Positions 1-7,524 are shown, numbered from the stretch's first letter. The stretch: 8,391 nt of DNA from CAISIP01 sp963974265 (GCA_963974265.1 CAXBDR010000206.1:1-8391), one strand, 5' to 3'. Made by a program: numbers and translations. The notes: generated by a model not told the origin, from the sequence alone.

Positions 1-54
1 TAACGACCTCGACATGGCAGGCCCCATGGTAGCGGTCAGCCGCGACCGGCTTCT

Positions 55-85
55 TTCGACCAGCGTGGCGCGCGACAGATACAAT
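55..85 (+). promoter_or_regulatory. Probable sigma-70 promoter of tRNA-Arg
   Basis: A good -10 hexamer, TACAAT, lies at 80-85, ten bases before the mature tRNA 5' end. Transcription would start around 91-93 and leave a leader of only a few bases. The -35 is poor: the best candidate, TTCGAC at 55-60, is 19 bp upstream of the -10. The stretch between the -10 and the tRNA (CGTGCGGTT) is GC-rich, as in stringently controlled stable-RNA promoters; that control is inferred. Positions 1-54 hold nothing I can assign. Confidence 0.5.
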
Positions 86-94
86 CGTGCGGTT

Positions 95-170
95 GCGGCT
101 GTAGCTCAGTGGATAGAGTATTGGCCTCCGAAGCCAAGGGTCGTGGGTTCGATCCCCGCCAGCCGCACCA
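95..170 (+). tRNA. tRNA-Arg (anticodon CCG)
   Basis: The full cloverleaf can be folded by eye. The acceptor stem is GCGGCTG (95-101) with CAGCCGC (160-166), seven perfect pairs, followed by discriminator A and an encoded CCA (168-170). The D stem is GCTC/GAGT. The anticodon stem is TTGGC/GCCAA around the loop CTCCGAA, which puts anticodon CCG at 128-130, so it reads the arginine codon CGG. The T arm is GTGGG-TTCGATC-CCCGC. CGG is a common codon in GC-rich genomes, so a dedicated CCG isoacceptor fits this base composition. No duplicated tRNA 3' end or integrase is seen nearby, so there is no sign of the gene being used as an integration site. Confidence 0.97.
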
Positions 171-225
171 CTCCCCATGACACACGCTGGTTCCCCGGGC
201 CCTTTCCAGGAGCCTGGCCCTTGAA

Positions 226-245
226 CGTGTGCCGGCACGATTTTC
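226..245 (+). terminator. Weak terminator-like hairpin after the tRNA
   Basis: CGTG (226-229) can pair with CACG (236-239) around a six-base loop, followed directly by ATTTTCC. An alternative fold uses the 10-bp palindrome GTGCCGGCAC at 229-238. The stem is short, so this is only a candidate for ending the tRNA transcript before the exonuclease gene. The rest of 171-298 shows other small GC-rich pairings, such as GGGCC 197-201 with GGCCC 216-220, but no gene. Confidence 0.25.
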
Positions 246-298
246 CTGTTGCGCATCGCATCGCCCTCGGCCCGCGGCAAGTCAGGTAGGCTTGCCGG

Positions 299-1306
299 AT
301 GCAACAGTCCAGCTTCGAATTTGACACACCGGGTTCTGCGCAGCCGAAACCCGCGGCATCCGCCCGTTCATCGCGAGGGCCGACGCTGGAGCAGATGGCG
401 CAACGACTGGAGCAGGCGCCCGACTATCGCGTGCTGCGCCGTCTCGTGCCGGTCACGGATTTCGGGCCCGCACCTGCGCCCGCGGATGCAACGCAGACCG
501 GTTCCGGGTTTCGGCGCGTGCTCGTGCTCGACACCGAAACCACCGGCCTCGCGCACCAAGGCGACAAGATCATCGAACTGGCCATGCTGCTGGTGGACGT
601 GGATGTCGTCACGGGTCTCCCGTTCGGGCCGGTCACGCTCTTCGAAGGCTTCGAGGACCCCGGCATGCCCATTCCCGCCGAAGCCCAGCAGGTGACGGGC
701 ATCAATGACGACATGGTGCGGGGGCACCGGCTGGACGACCGGCAGGTCGAGGCGATGGTCGCCAGGGCCGATCTGGTCGTGGCGCACAACGCCGGGTTCG
801 ATCGCCCGTTCGTGGAGGCGCGTTTTCCCTGTTTTTCCGGCAAGGCCTGGGCATGCTCTTTTGCCGACATCGACTGGAAGGCGGCCGGCGCGTCGTCGTC
901 CAAGCTCAGCGCCCTGGCCCAGGACCATGGCTGGTTCTACGATGCCCACCGGGCGCAGGTGGACTGCCACGCCTTGTTGCAGGTGTTGTCCCGGCCCGTG
1001 GGCCGGGAACCCGTCACCGGACTGGCGCGATTGATCGCGGCCGCCGCGCAACCCAGTTTCAAGCTGCGTGCCACCGGCTCGCCGTTCGAGTCCAAGGATC
1101 GGCTCAAGAGCCGGGGCTACCGTTGGGACGGCGATGCCAAGGTCTGGTATTGCACCGTGACCGATGTTGAGCGCCTGGATGCCGAACTGCAATGGCTCAA
1201 GGCGCAGGTCTACGGCCGGCGCAGCGCGCAGGTGGAGATCGAGGCCCTGGACGCCGCGGTGCGTTATTCGACGCGACGGGGAACGGTCTCGCAAAAGGCA
1301 CTGTAG
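299..1306 (+). CDS. DnaQ-like DEDDh 3'-5' exonuclease with extra C-terminal module
   Basis: This 335-residue protein has the fold signature of the DNA polymerase III epsilon/RNase T exonuclease family, which removes nucleotides from 3' ends using two metal ions. The motifs are Exo I with D78 and E80 (LDTETTG), Exo II in AHNAGFDRPF with D168, and Exo III in HRAQVDCHAL with H217 and D222, so the full DEDDh set is present. The domain spans about residues 72-232. The first 70 residues look like a disordered, Ala/Pro-rich lead. After the nuclease domain, residues 253-290 carry a compact motif with GYRWD and KVWY cores, like small modules appended to DNA-acting proteins. The ATG at 299 is chosen because AGGTAGG (284-290) lies 8 bases upstream. 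It is longer than plain epsilon (about 240 residues) and lacks obvious replicase-binding features, so an accessory repair or processing nuclease is more likely than the replicative DnaQ. It stands alone on this strand and converges on the permease gene 16 bp away. Confidence 0.88.
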   Translation: MQQSSFEFDTPGSAQPKPAASARSSRGPTLEQMAQRLEQAPDYRVLRRLVPVTDFGPAPAPADATQTGSGFRRVLVLDTETTGLAHQGDKIIELAMLLVDVDVVTGLPFGPVTLFEGFEDPGMPIPAEAQQVTGINDDMVRGHRLDDRQVEAMVARADLVVAHNAGFDRPFVEARFPCFSGKAWACSFADIDWKAAGASSSKLSALAQDHGWFYDAHRAQVDCHALLQVLSRPVGREPVTGLARLIAAAAQPSFKLRATGSPFESKDRLKSRGYRWDGDAKVWYCTVTDVERLDAELQWLKAQVYGRRSAQVEIEALDAAVRYSTRRGTVSQKAL

Positions 1307-1322
1307 CTCTCAAGCCTGGCGC

Positions 1323-2531
1323 CTATTCATGCCGCAACGCGTCGATCGGGTTCAGCCGTGCGGCGCGACGTGCCGGAAAGTAGCCGAACAGCACGCCGAT
1401 GGCGGCTGAAAACAGGAAGCTCAGCAGGTTCACGCCGGGATTGAACACATAAGGCACGTCCATCAATGCCGACAGGCCCACCGACGCGCCGGTGGCCAGC
1501 ACGATGCCGATCAGGCCACCCAGTGCCGCGAGCACCACCGCTTCGATCAGGAACTGCAACAGCACTTCGCGTTCGAGCGCGCCGATGGCCAGGCGCAGTC
1601 CGATCTCCTTGGTGCGCTCGGTCACGCTCACCAGCATGATGTTCATGATGCCGATGCCGCCCACCAGCAGGCTGACGGCCGCGACCGCGCCGAGCAGCAT
1701 GGTCAGCACCCTGGTGGTGCCCGACAAGGTGTCGGCCAGCTGCTTGGTGTCGAGCACGTTGAAGTTGTCCTCGTCGGTGTCGGCGAGCTTGCGGCGCTCG
1801 CGCAGCAGCTGCGTCATGCTGGCCTTGACGCGTGTGGAGTCGCTGCCGTCGGCCATGGACACCAGCAGGTCGTTGACCTGGGTGTTGCCGGTGATGCGTC
1901 GCTGCAGCGTCTTGATCGGCATGAACACCAGGTCGTCCTGGTCGTTGCCGAACGAGCCCTGGCCCTTGGAGCCGAGCACCGCGATCACCTCGCAGCTGAT
2001 GTTCTTCACCCGCAGCGAGGCGCCCAGTGCCGGGCTGTCGCCGTACAACTCCCGGCGGATGGTCTCGCCGATCATGCAGACGGCCGCGCCGGCGCGCATT
2101 TCGGCGCCGGTGAATTCGCGACCTTGCGACAAGGTCCAGTTGCCGGTGGTGAGCCAGTCGTTGGTGCTGCCGGTGATGGTGCTGCTCCAGTTGCGTCCGT
2201 TGGCCACCAGCGTGCCGCCCGTACGCGACTGCGGGGCTGCGGCCGCGACGCCACCGATCTGGCTGGCGATGGCCTCGGCGTCGCCCTCCTTGAAGTACGG
2301 CGCGCTGGTGCCGCCACTGCCGGGGCCCATGCGCTGGCCGGGCCGCACCTGCAGCAGGTTGGTGCCCAGCCCCGAGATCTGGTTCTGCACCGCCAGCGTG
2401 GCGCCGTTGCCGACGGTGACCATGGTGATCACCGCGCTGACGCCGATCACGATGCCGAGCACGGTGAGAAAGGAGCGCATCAGGTTGCGCCGGATCGAGC
2501 GCAACGCGAGCAACAAGGTATTGATCCACAT
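1323..2531 (-). CDS. MacB-type ABC transporter permease
   Basis: This 402-residue inner-membrane protein is the membrane part of a MacB/FtsX-family exporter. These work as mechanotransmitters: ATP hydrolysis in the cytoplasm drives movement of a periplasmic domain rather than transport through the membrane. The layout is classic: TM1 at about 21-41 (motif TVLGIVIGVSAV), a large periplasmic domain at about 45-270, then three TMs at about 274-301, 328-352 and 365-386. The conserved cytoplasmic loop ERTKEIGLRLAIGA (305-318) and the C-terminal FPARRAARLNPIDALRHE are intact. Unlike E. coli MacB, the ATPase is a separate protein. An in-frame ATG at 2537 overlaps the ATPase stop codon as ATGA, but GGAGGA (2538-2543) sits directly against it. 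The ATG at 2531 has 6-base spacing from that site and is preferred; the difference is two residues. This is the last gene of the efflux operon. Confidence 0.93.
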   Translation of the reverse strand: MWINTLLLALRSIRRNLMRSFLTVLGIVIGVSAVITMVTVGNGATLAVQNQISGLGTNLLQVRPGQRMGPGSGGTSAPYFKEGDAEAIASQIGGVAAAAPQSRTGGTLVANGRNWSSTITGSTNDWLTTGNWTLSQGREFTGAEMRAGAAVCMIGETIRRELYGDSPALGASLRVKNISCEVIAVLGSKGQGSFGNDQDDLVFMPIKTLQRRITGNTQVNDLLVSMADGSDSTRVKASMTQLLRERRKLADTDEDNFNVLDTKQLADTLSGTTRVLTMLLGAVAAVSLLVGGIGIMNIMLVSVTERTKEIGLRLAIGALEREVLLQFLIEAVVLAALGGLIGIVLATGASVGLSALMDVPYVFNPGVNLLSFLFSAAIGVLFGYFPARRAARLNPIDALRHE

Positions 2532-2533
2532 GC

Positions 2534-3279
<746 letters not shown>

Positions 3280-3283
<4 letters not shown>

Positions 3284-4599
3284 GTCCCGCCAGCGCTGCG
3301 CTGGTCCGTGATGACCGCCATGCCGGGTGTCAGCGTGGCGCCGCTGATCTCGGTCAGGCGACCGTCGCTGATGCCGGTTGTGACCGGCACCGCGACGGGC
3401 CGTCCCTCGCGCAGGATCCAGATCTGGCGCATGCCCGGGGCATTGCTCTCGGTACCTGCCGTCTTGCTGCCGCTGCGCCTTGGCGGCCGTGGCATCAGCT
3501 TGGCGAGGATGCCGCCATCGGACGATGCGCTGCCGGCACCCGCAGCCGCAGCGGGTGAAAAACGCAGCGCCGTGTTGGGCACCACCAGCACGTCCCTGCG
3601 TTCGTTAGCCACGATGGTGGCCACGGCAGTCATGCCGGGGCGCAGCTTGAGGTCGCTGTTGTCCACGTCCAGCGTGGCCACATAGGTGACCACGTTGTTG
3701 GTGGTGGTGGAGCCGAATGCCACGCGACTGATCGTGGCCGGGAATGAGAGCGCGGGGTAGGCACTGACCGTGAAGCTGGCTTTCTGTCCCGCCTGCACCG
3801 ATCCCACGTCGGCTTCGTCCACGCTGGCTTCGAGTTGCAGCTGGGCCAGGTTCTCGGCGACGGTGAACAGGGTCACGGCCTGCAGCGAGGCCGCGACCGC
3901 GTTGCCGGGGTCGACGGAGCGGCTGAGCACCACGCCGTCGATGGGCGAGCGGATCGAGGCCTTGGTGAGATTGGTCTCATCGGTGGCCAGGGTGGCGCGC
4001 GCCACCGCCACGTTGGCGTCGGCGCTGGCTTGGTTGGCCTCGGCGCGGGCCAGCGCGGCACGGGCGGTGTCGAGTTCGGCGGCCGAGGGCACCTTGCCGC
4101 CGGACAGCCGCGCCACTTCCTCGAAACGCGCCAGGTTGGCACGCACTTCGGTCACCGTGGCCTTGTTCTGTGCCAGGGCGGCCTGGGCCGCCGCGAGCGA
4201 GGCGCGCGAGCGGGTCACCTGATCCACCAGTTTCGAGGTGTCCAGTGCGACCATGACCTGGCCCTTCTTCACGCGGTCGTTCACGTCGACCAGTACGCGT
4301 TGCACCGTGCCCGACAGTTCGCTGCCGATGGCGACCGAGCGCGTGGGCTGCAAGGTGCCATTGGCCGAGACGGTAAGCGTGATGTCGCCCTTGCGCAGTT
4401 CGGTCGTCATATAGGTGGGTGCGGCCTTGCTGGCACTTTGCGCCTGCCAGTAGGCGAGACCCGCCCCCAGGAGCAGCAATAACAGCAGGCCGATCCACAG
4501 CGAGCTGCGGCGCCACCAGCGCGGCGGATGGTCGTCGCCCAACAGGGATTGCAGATCGGGGGCTTGCGCGTTCGTGGAGTCGGTCGTGGTGGCGTTCAT
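3280..4599 (-). CDS. MacA-like periplasmic adaptor (membrane fusion protein)
   Basis: This 439-residue adaptor links the inner-membrane ABC complex to the outer-membrane duct. From the ATG at 4599 it has about 30 cytoplasmic residues, one TM at about 34-51 (a leucine run after RRSSLW), and the first lipoyl half at about 86-120 (SELSGTV...GQVMVALD). A long alpha-helical hairpin follows at about 121-214, then the second lipoyl half at about 216-235 (IRSPIDGVVLSRSVDPGNAV), a beta-barrel at about 249-329 and a membrane-proximal domain to the end. Residues about 348-390 form an Ala/Gly/Ser stretch with a basic PRPPRRSGSK patch, an insertion of low complexity. The hairpin tip has Leu165 and Ser172 where adaptors carry an R-x3-L-x6-S motif, but Glu161 in the Arg place. 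The start is uncertain: a TTG at 4647 overlaps the preceding gene's stop and would add 16 residues; neither start has a clear ribosome-binding site. The end overlaps the ATPase start. Confidence 0.9.
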
Positions 4600-4643
4600 G
4601 GTGGGACGAAGGGATGAGCGGGATCTTGCAGGGGCGGGCGCGG

Positions 4644-6098
4644 TCAAGGCTGTGCTGCCGTTGACGCAGCCGATTCGGCGTCAGGCTGCCAGCCGCCGCC
4701 CAGCGCCTTGTACAGGCGCACATGGCCGGTGCTCAGGCTGGCCTGGGCACCGGCCACACTGTCCTGGGTGGACAGCAGCGCGCGCTGCGTGGTCAGCACG
4801 GTCGCGAAATCGACCAGGCCGCTGGTGTAGCGCTGCCGGGCCAGGCGTTCGGCCTGCGCGGCTGCGTCGGCGGCGGCCTGCAGCCGCTGCAGGCGCTCGG
4901 TATCGCCCTGTATGGCGACCAGCGCGTCTTCAACCTCCTGCAACGCGGCGAGCGCAACGCCCTCGTATGCGGCCAGCGTTTGCTCCATGGCCGCTTGCTG
5001 CGCGCGCACCTGGGCCCGGCCCGCGCCGCCGTCGAACACGGTGGCGGACACGCTGGCCAGCAGGGACTGGACCAGCGATGCGCTGCTGGTGAGGCTGCCC
5101 AGCGTCAATGCCGACAAGCCGAGGGAACCGGACAGTCGAAAACTCGGGAGCCGCGCGGCGTCGGCCACCGCGATCCGGGCGAGCGCCGCCTGCACACGCA
5201 GTTCGGCAACCCGCACATCGGGCCGCTGGCGCAGCGTATCGGCGGGAAACGACAGGGCCAGCGCTGGAGGTGGTGGTGGCACGGGCGCCGCTGGCCCCAG
5301 TTCCGCGTTCAACGGGCCCGGGGCTCGCCCGGTAAGCACGGCCAGCGCGTTCAATGCCTGGGTGACGCTGGTCTGCAGCGCGGGGATCTGGGCGCGGGTC
5401 TGTTCCGTCGTGCTGACCGCCTGCTCGACCTCGAGCGATGAAGCCAGGCCGGCCTGGTTGCGCCAGCGGGTGATCTGAAGGGTCTCGTCCTGGGTTTCGA
5501 GGTTGGAGCGCGCAATGGCCAGCCGGCCTTGCAGGCCGCGCAGGTTGATGTAGCCAGCCGCCACTTCCGCCGCCAGCGACACCCGGGTGTCGGCCAGGCT
5601 CGCGGCCGAGGCCTGGGCATCGGCCGCGCTGGCGCTGGCGGAGGCGCGGTTGCCGCCGAAGAGGTCGGGCTCCCAGCCGGCGTCGAAGCCGGCCTTGAAC
5701 AGATGGCTGGCGTCGTTGTTGCCCGTCTGGCTGCGCTGTGCCGATCCCGATGCGCCCACGGTCGGGCCCAGCCGGGCCTGGCGCACGGCGGCCTGGGCGG
5801 CCTTGATGCTGGTGTTGGCCTGCAGGGCCTGGTCGACCAGCGCCGTCAGCTGCGCATCTCCGAAGCGAGTCCACCACACGGAAATGTCGGGGGCCGTGGA
5901 GCCCTGCGCGCCGGATGGCGCATTGCTCCACTGCGCCGGCACGGTTGGCAGCGCGGTGTCGGGATGCGCGGGCATCACGCTGGCACAGGCGCCCAGCAGC
6001 AGCGGCAGCCCCAGCGACAAGGTCCACGACCACCGGCGCAGAACCTGCGGCAGGGTCGACGAAGGTTCAGGTGGGCGGTGAGCGTGGGGCGGCGTCAT
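4644..6098 (-). CDS. NodT/TolC-family outer-membrane efflux lipoprotein
   Basis: This 484-residue protein forms the outer-membrane exit duct of the pump as a trimer. The N-terminus has RRW, a hydrophobic stretch (about 24-37) and a lipobox LGAC with acylated Cys38. Ala39 follows, with no Asp inner-membrane retention signal, so sorting to the outer membrane is expected. Two OEP repeats follow: the first starts near FGDAQLTALVDQAL (79-92) and the second after the proline-rich linker 272-278, with RQRPDVRVAE at 290-299. Other family marks are WEPDLFGGN (142-150), FDGG (355-358) and YKALGGGW (463-470). The length is normal. It is the first gene of the operon. The ATG at 6098 has no recognisable Shine-Dalgarno (the minus strand reads TTCCTCC just before it), but no better start precedes the signal peptide. 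The gap to the adaptor is 44 bp, or a 4-bp overlap if the TTG start is used. OprM/CusC-type factors of RND pumps share this family; the ABC neighbours argue for a MacAB partner here. Confidence 0.93.
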   Translation of the reverse strand: MTPPHAHRPPEPSSTLPQVLRRWSWTLSLGLPLLLGACASVMPAHPDTALPTVPAQWSNAPSGAQGSTAPDISVWWTRFGDAQLTALVDQALQANTSIKAAQAAVRQARLGPTVGASGSAQRSQTGNNDASHLFKAGFDAGWEPDLFGGNRASASASAADAQASAASLADTRVSLAAEVAAGYINLRGLQGRLAIARSNLETQDETLQITRWRNQAGLASSLEVEQAVSTTEQTRAQIPALQTSVTQALNALAVLTGRAPGPLNAELGPAAPVPPPPPALALSFPADTLRQRPDVRVAELRVQAALARIAVADAARLPSFRLSGSLGLSALTLGSLTSSASLVQSLLASVSATVFDGGAGRAQVRAQQAAMEQTLAAYEGVALAALQEVEDALVAIQGDTERLQRLQAAADAAAQAERLARQRYTSGLVDFATVLTTQRALLSTQDSVAGAQASLSTGHVRLYKALGGGWQPDAESAASTAAQP

Positions 6099-6136
6099 GG
6101 AGGAAGTTGGATCCGAGGGTCAATCCTATTGTGGGT

Positions 6137-6164
6137 GACCCAGGCATAGGCTTTGCGACCCAGG
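6137..6164. repeat. Two direct repeats of GACCCAGG, 20 bp apart
   Basis: GACCCAGG occurs at 6137-6144 and again at 6157-6164. The start-to-start distance is exactly 20 bp, close to two helical turns, so both copies face the same side of the DNA. The left copy also forms part of the small palindrome GGGTGACCC (6133-6141). They lie 39-66 bp upstream of the efflux operon start. A binding site for a dimeric regulator is plausible, but no regulator gene is in the window. Confidence 0.5.
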
Positions 6165-6197
6165 TGTGAACCGTGTGTAAAGCCGAGCGCGTCGTTT

Positions 6198-6220
6198 GCC
6201 GCCCGCCGGGGCGGGACGGC
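6198..6220. repeat. GC-rich hairpin in the divergent region
   Basis: GCCG+CCCGC (6198-6206) pairs with GCGGG+CGGC (6211-6215, 6217-6220) around the loop CGGG, leaving A6216 as a single bulge. That is nine G-C pairs. There is no T-tract on either side, so it does not look like an intrinsic terminator. Two weaker inverted repeats follow: GGGCGC 6239-6244 with GCGCCC 6257-6262, and GGCCGG 6266-6271 with CCGGCC 6292-6297. Confidence 0.5.
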
Positions 6221-6356
6221 ATGGTCCGGTGTCAAGACGGGCGCATGGCGACACTGGCGCCCATCGGCCGGAAGGTTCAGAATGGGCTCGACCGGCCTGT
6301 GTCGGCGCCGGTTCCATTTCCGTGAGTGCATTGTGCTTGTTGCCGTCACGCAGCAC

Positions 6357-6363
6357 GAGGAGG
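6357..6363 (+). promoter_or_regulatory. Strong Shine-Dalgarno site of the metalloprotease
   Basis: GAGGAGG lies six bases before the ATG at 6370, near-ideal spacing. It fixes the protease start there and argues against longer in-frame readings that begin further upstream (for example at 6196). Confidence 0.85.
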
Positions 6364-6369
6364 ATCACC

Positions 6370-7518
6370 ATGGCCCGTCACCCGGCCCCCCGAAAATCAT
6401 CGACCGCGCCGCCGCGCAAGAGCACGGCGCAACCCGGCTATTTCCACTACTGCAACGTGCGACCGTCCACGCCGCGCAGCTTCGCACCCGGCGTGAATGC
6501 CGACCGCGCCAGTGCGATCAACGTCCTGAGCGACAAGTGGGTCAATGGCACCGAGCTGAGCTACTACTTCTTCGACAAGCCGGGCGACGGCGAGAACCTG
6601 ATCATGGCCGACGGCAGCACCAGTTTCATCCGATGGTCGGGTGCCGCGGCGCAGAAGGATGCGGTGCGCGCCGGCTTCAAGGCCTGGAGCGACCTGGGCA
6701 TCGGACTGCGCTTCAAGGAGGTGCCCACGCGCGAGCAGGCCATGATCCGGATCGGCTTCATGCGCGGCGACGGTTCCTGGTCCTACGTGGGGCGCGCCAT
6801 CCTGGACATCGCGTCCGACCAGCGCACGATGAATTTCGGCTGGGACATTGCGAGTGACCCCACCACCGCGATCCACGAGATCGGCCATACGCTGGGGTTC
6901 GAACACGAGCACCAGAATCCGTTCTCCGGCATCGTCTGGGACGAGGAGAAGGTCTATGCCGACCTGGCGAAGCCTCCCAACAGCTGGCCGCGGCAGAAGA
7001 CCTTCTTCAACATCATCCGCAAGATCAGCGAAAGCCGGGTCCAGGGCACGACCTGGGACCGGGATTCGGTGATGCATTACCCGTTCGCCGCCGGGCTGAT
7101 CATCGAGCCACCGGAGTTCCGCACCCAGGCGCTGCGCCCGCCCGGGGTGTTATCGGCGCGCGACAAGGCCTATGTCCAGGAGTTGTATCCGCCGCAGAAG
7201 CCGGTGGCGGCGTTCCCCGAACTCAAGCTCCTGCAGTCCATGCCGTTGAAGATCGCCGCCGGGCAGCAGATCGACGTGCGCATCCAGCCCACGCGCAGCC
7301 GGGTCTACGAGATCCGCACCTTCGGCATCGCGGACACGGTCATCGTATTGTTCGAGGACGTCGATGGCGAGCTGAAATACCGCGGCGGCGACGACGACTC
7401 CGGCGAGGACCGCAATGCCTACCTCAAGCTGCGCATGGCGCGTGGCGCCAGGTACGTGTTGCGGCTGCGGCTGTATTACGCCGACCACACGGGCGAGACG
7501 GCCGTCATGTGGTGGTGA
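6370..7518 (+). CDS. Astacin-like (M12A-type) zinc metalloprotease with C-terminal PPC-like domain
   Basis: This 382-residue protein is a metzincin endopeptidase. The zinc site HEIGHTLGFEHEH begins at His169, giving ligands His169, His173 and His179 with catalytic Glu170, and Glu180 as the family-specifying residue of astacins. The Met-turn is SVMHY (233-237), with Met235 and the astacin-type Tyr237. The catalytic domain spans about 45-275. The C-terminal about 100 residues are beta-rich, with a GGDDDSGEDRNA stretch (339-350) resembling bacterial pre-peptidase C-terminal (PPC) domains. The N-terminus is basic and Pro/Ser-rich, with no hydrophobic signal peptide and no visible FxGD inhibitory propeptide motif. 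Only one cysteine (Cys28) is present, so the disulfides of animal astacins are missing. Location is therefore unclear: cytoplasmic, or exported by a route without a cleaved signal. The substrate is unknown. The gene is divergent from the efflux operon and is followed by a hairpin. A matrixin-type annotation is possible but fits the HE after the third His less well. Confidence 0.88.
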   Translation: MARHPAPRKSSTAPPRKSTAQPGYFHYCNVRPSTPRSFAPGVNADRASAINVLSDKWVNGTELSYYFFDKPGDGENLIMADGSTSFIRWSGAAAQKDAVRAGFKAWSDLGIGLRFKEVPTREQAMIRIGFMRGDGSWSYVGRAILDIASDQRTMNFGWDIASDPTTAIHEIGHTLGFEHEHQNPFSGIVWDEEKVYADLAKPPNSWPRQKTFFNIIRKISESRVQGTTWDRDSVMHYPFAAGLIIEPPEFRTQALRPPGVLSARDKAYVQELYPPQKPVAAFPELKLLQSMPLKIAAGQQIDVRIQPTRSRVYEIRTFGIADTVIVLFEDVDGELKYRGGDDDSGEDRNAYLKLRMARGARYVLRLRLYYADHTGETAVMWW

Positions 7519-7524
7519 TGGCCA

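Larger units (their letters stand above)
6099..6369. other. Divergent intergenic control region
   Basis: These 271 bp separate the divergent efflux operon and metalloprotease gene and must hold both promoters. I see no convincing gene. For the efflux operon, the minus strand has TTCACA (6165-6170) as a near-consensus -35, but the hexamer 16 bp on (TATGCC) is a poor -10. No clear promoter was found for the protease. The region also carries direct repeats (6137-6164), two near-repeats GTGTGAA/GTGTGTAA (6164-6170, 6173-6180), and three inverted repeats: 6198-6220, 6239-6262 and 6266-6297. In-frame codons upstream of the protease ATG lack family-like sequence and are treated as non-coding. Confidence 0.6.

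Noticed and set aside
95..170. tRNA gene as an integration site for a mobile element
   Set aside because: No second copy of the tRNA 3' end, integrase or transposase was seen in the window.
14..289. Open frame running through the tRNA-Arg gene
   Set aside because: The tRNA folds perfectly; the frame is a translation of a structural RNA and has no ribosome-binding site.
368..1294. Minus-strand 308-codon frame opposite the exonuclease
   Set aside because: It overlaps the exonuclease almost completely, shows no domain, and the plus frame holds all five DEDDh residues.
1269..1344. Inverted repeat CGACGCG (1269-1275) / CGCGTCG (1338-1344) around the convergent stops
   Set aside because: Seven bases with a 62-base loop inside coding sequence is expected by chance in GC-rich DNA and is not a credible terminator.
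4930..6033. Minus-strand 367-codon frame inside the outer-membrane factor gene
   Set aside because: It is a frame-shifted reading of the same strand, rich in Arg, Gly and Ala repeats, with no family motif; the lipoprotein frame carries all OEP landmarks.
6167..6181. Possible CpxR-type box (GTAAA at 6177-6181)
   Set aside because: The partner half-site five bases upstream reads TGAAC, not GTAAA, so the tandem motif is incomplete.
6196..6369. Longer N-terminus for the metalloprotease beginning at 6196
   Set aside because: The extension has no ribosome-binding site, covers the hairpins, and does not look like a signal peptide; GAGGAGG at 6357-6363 supports the ATG at 6370.
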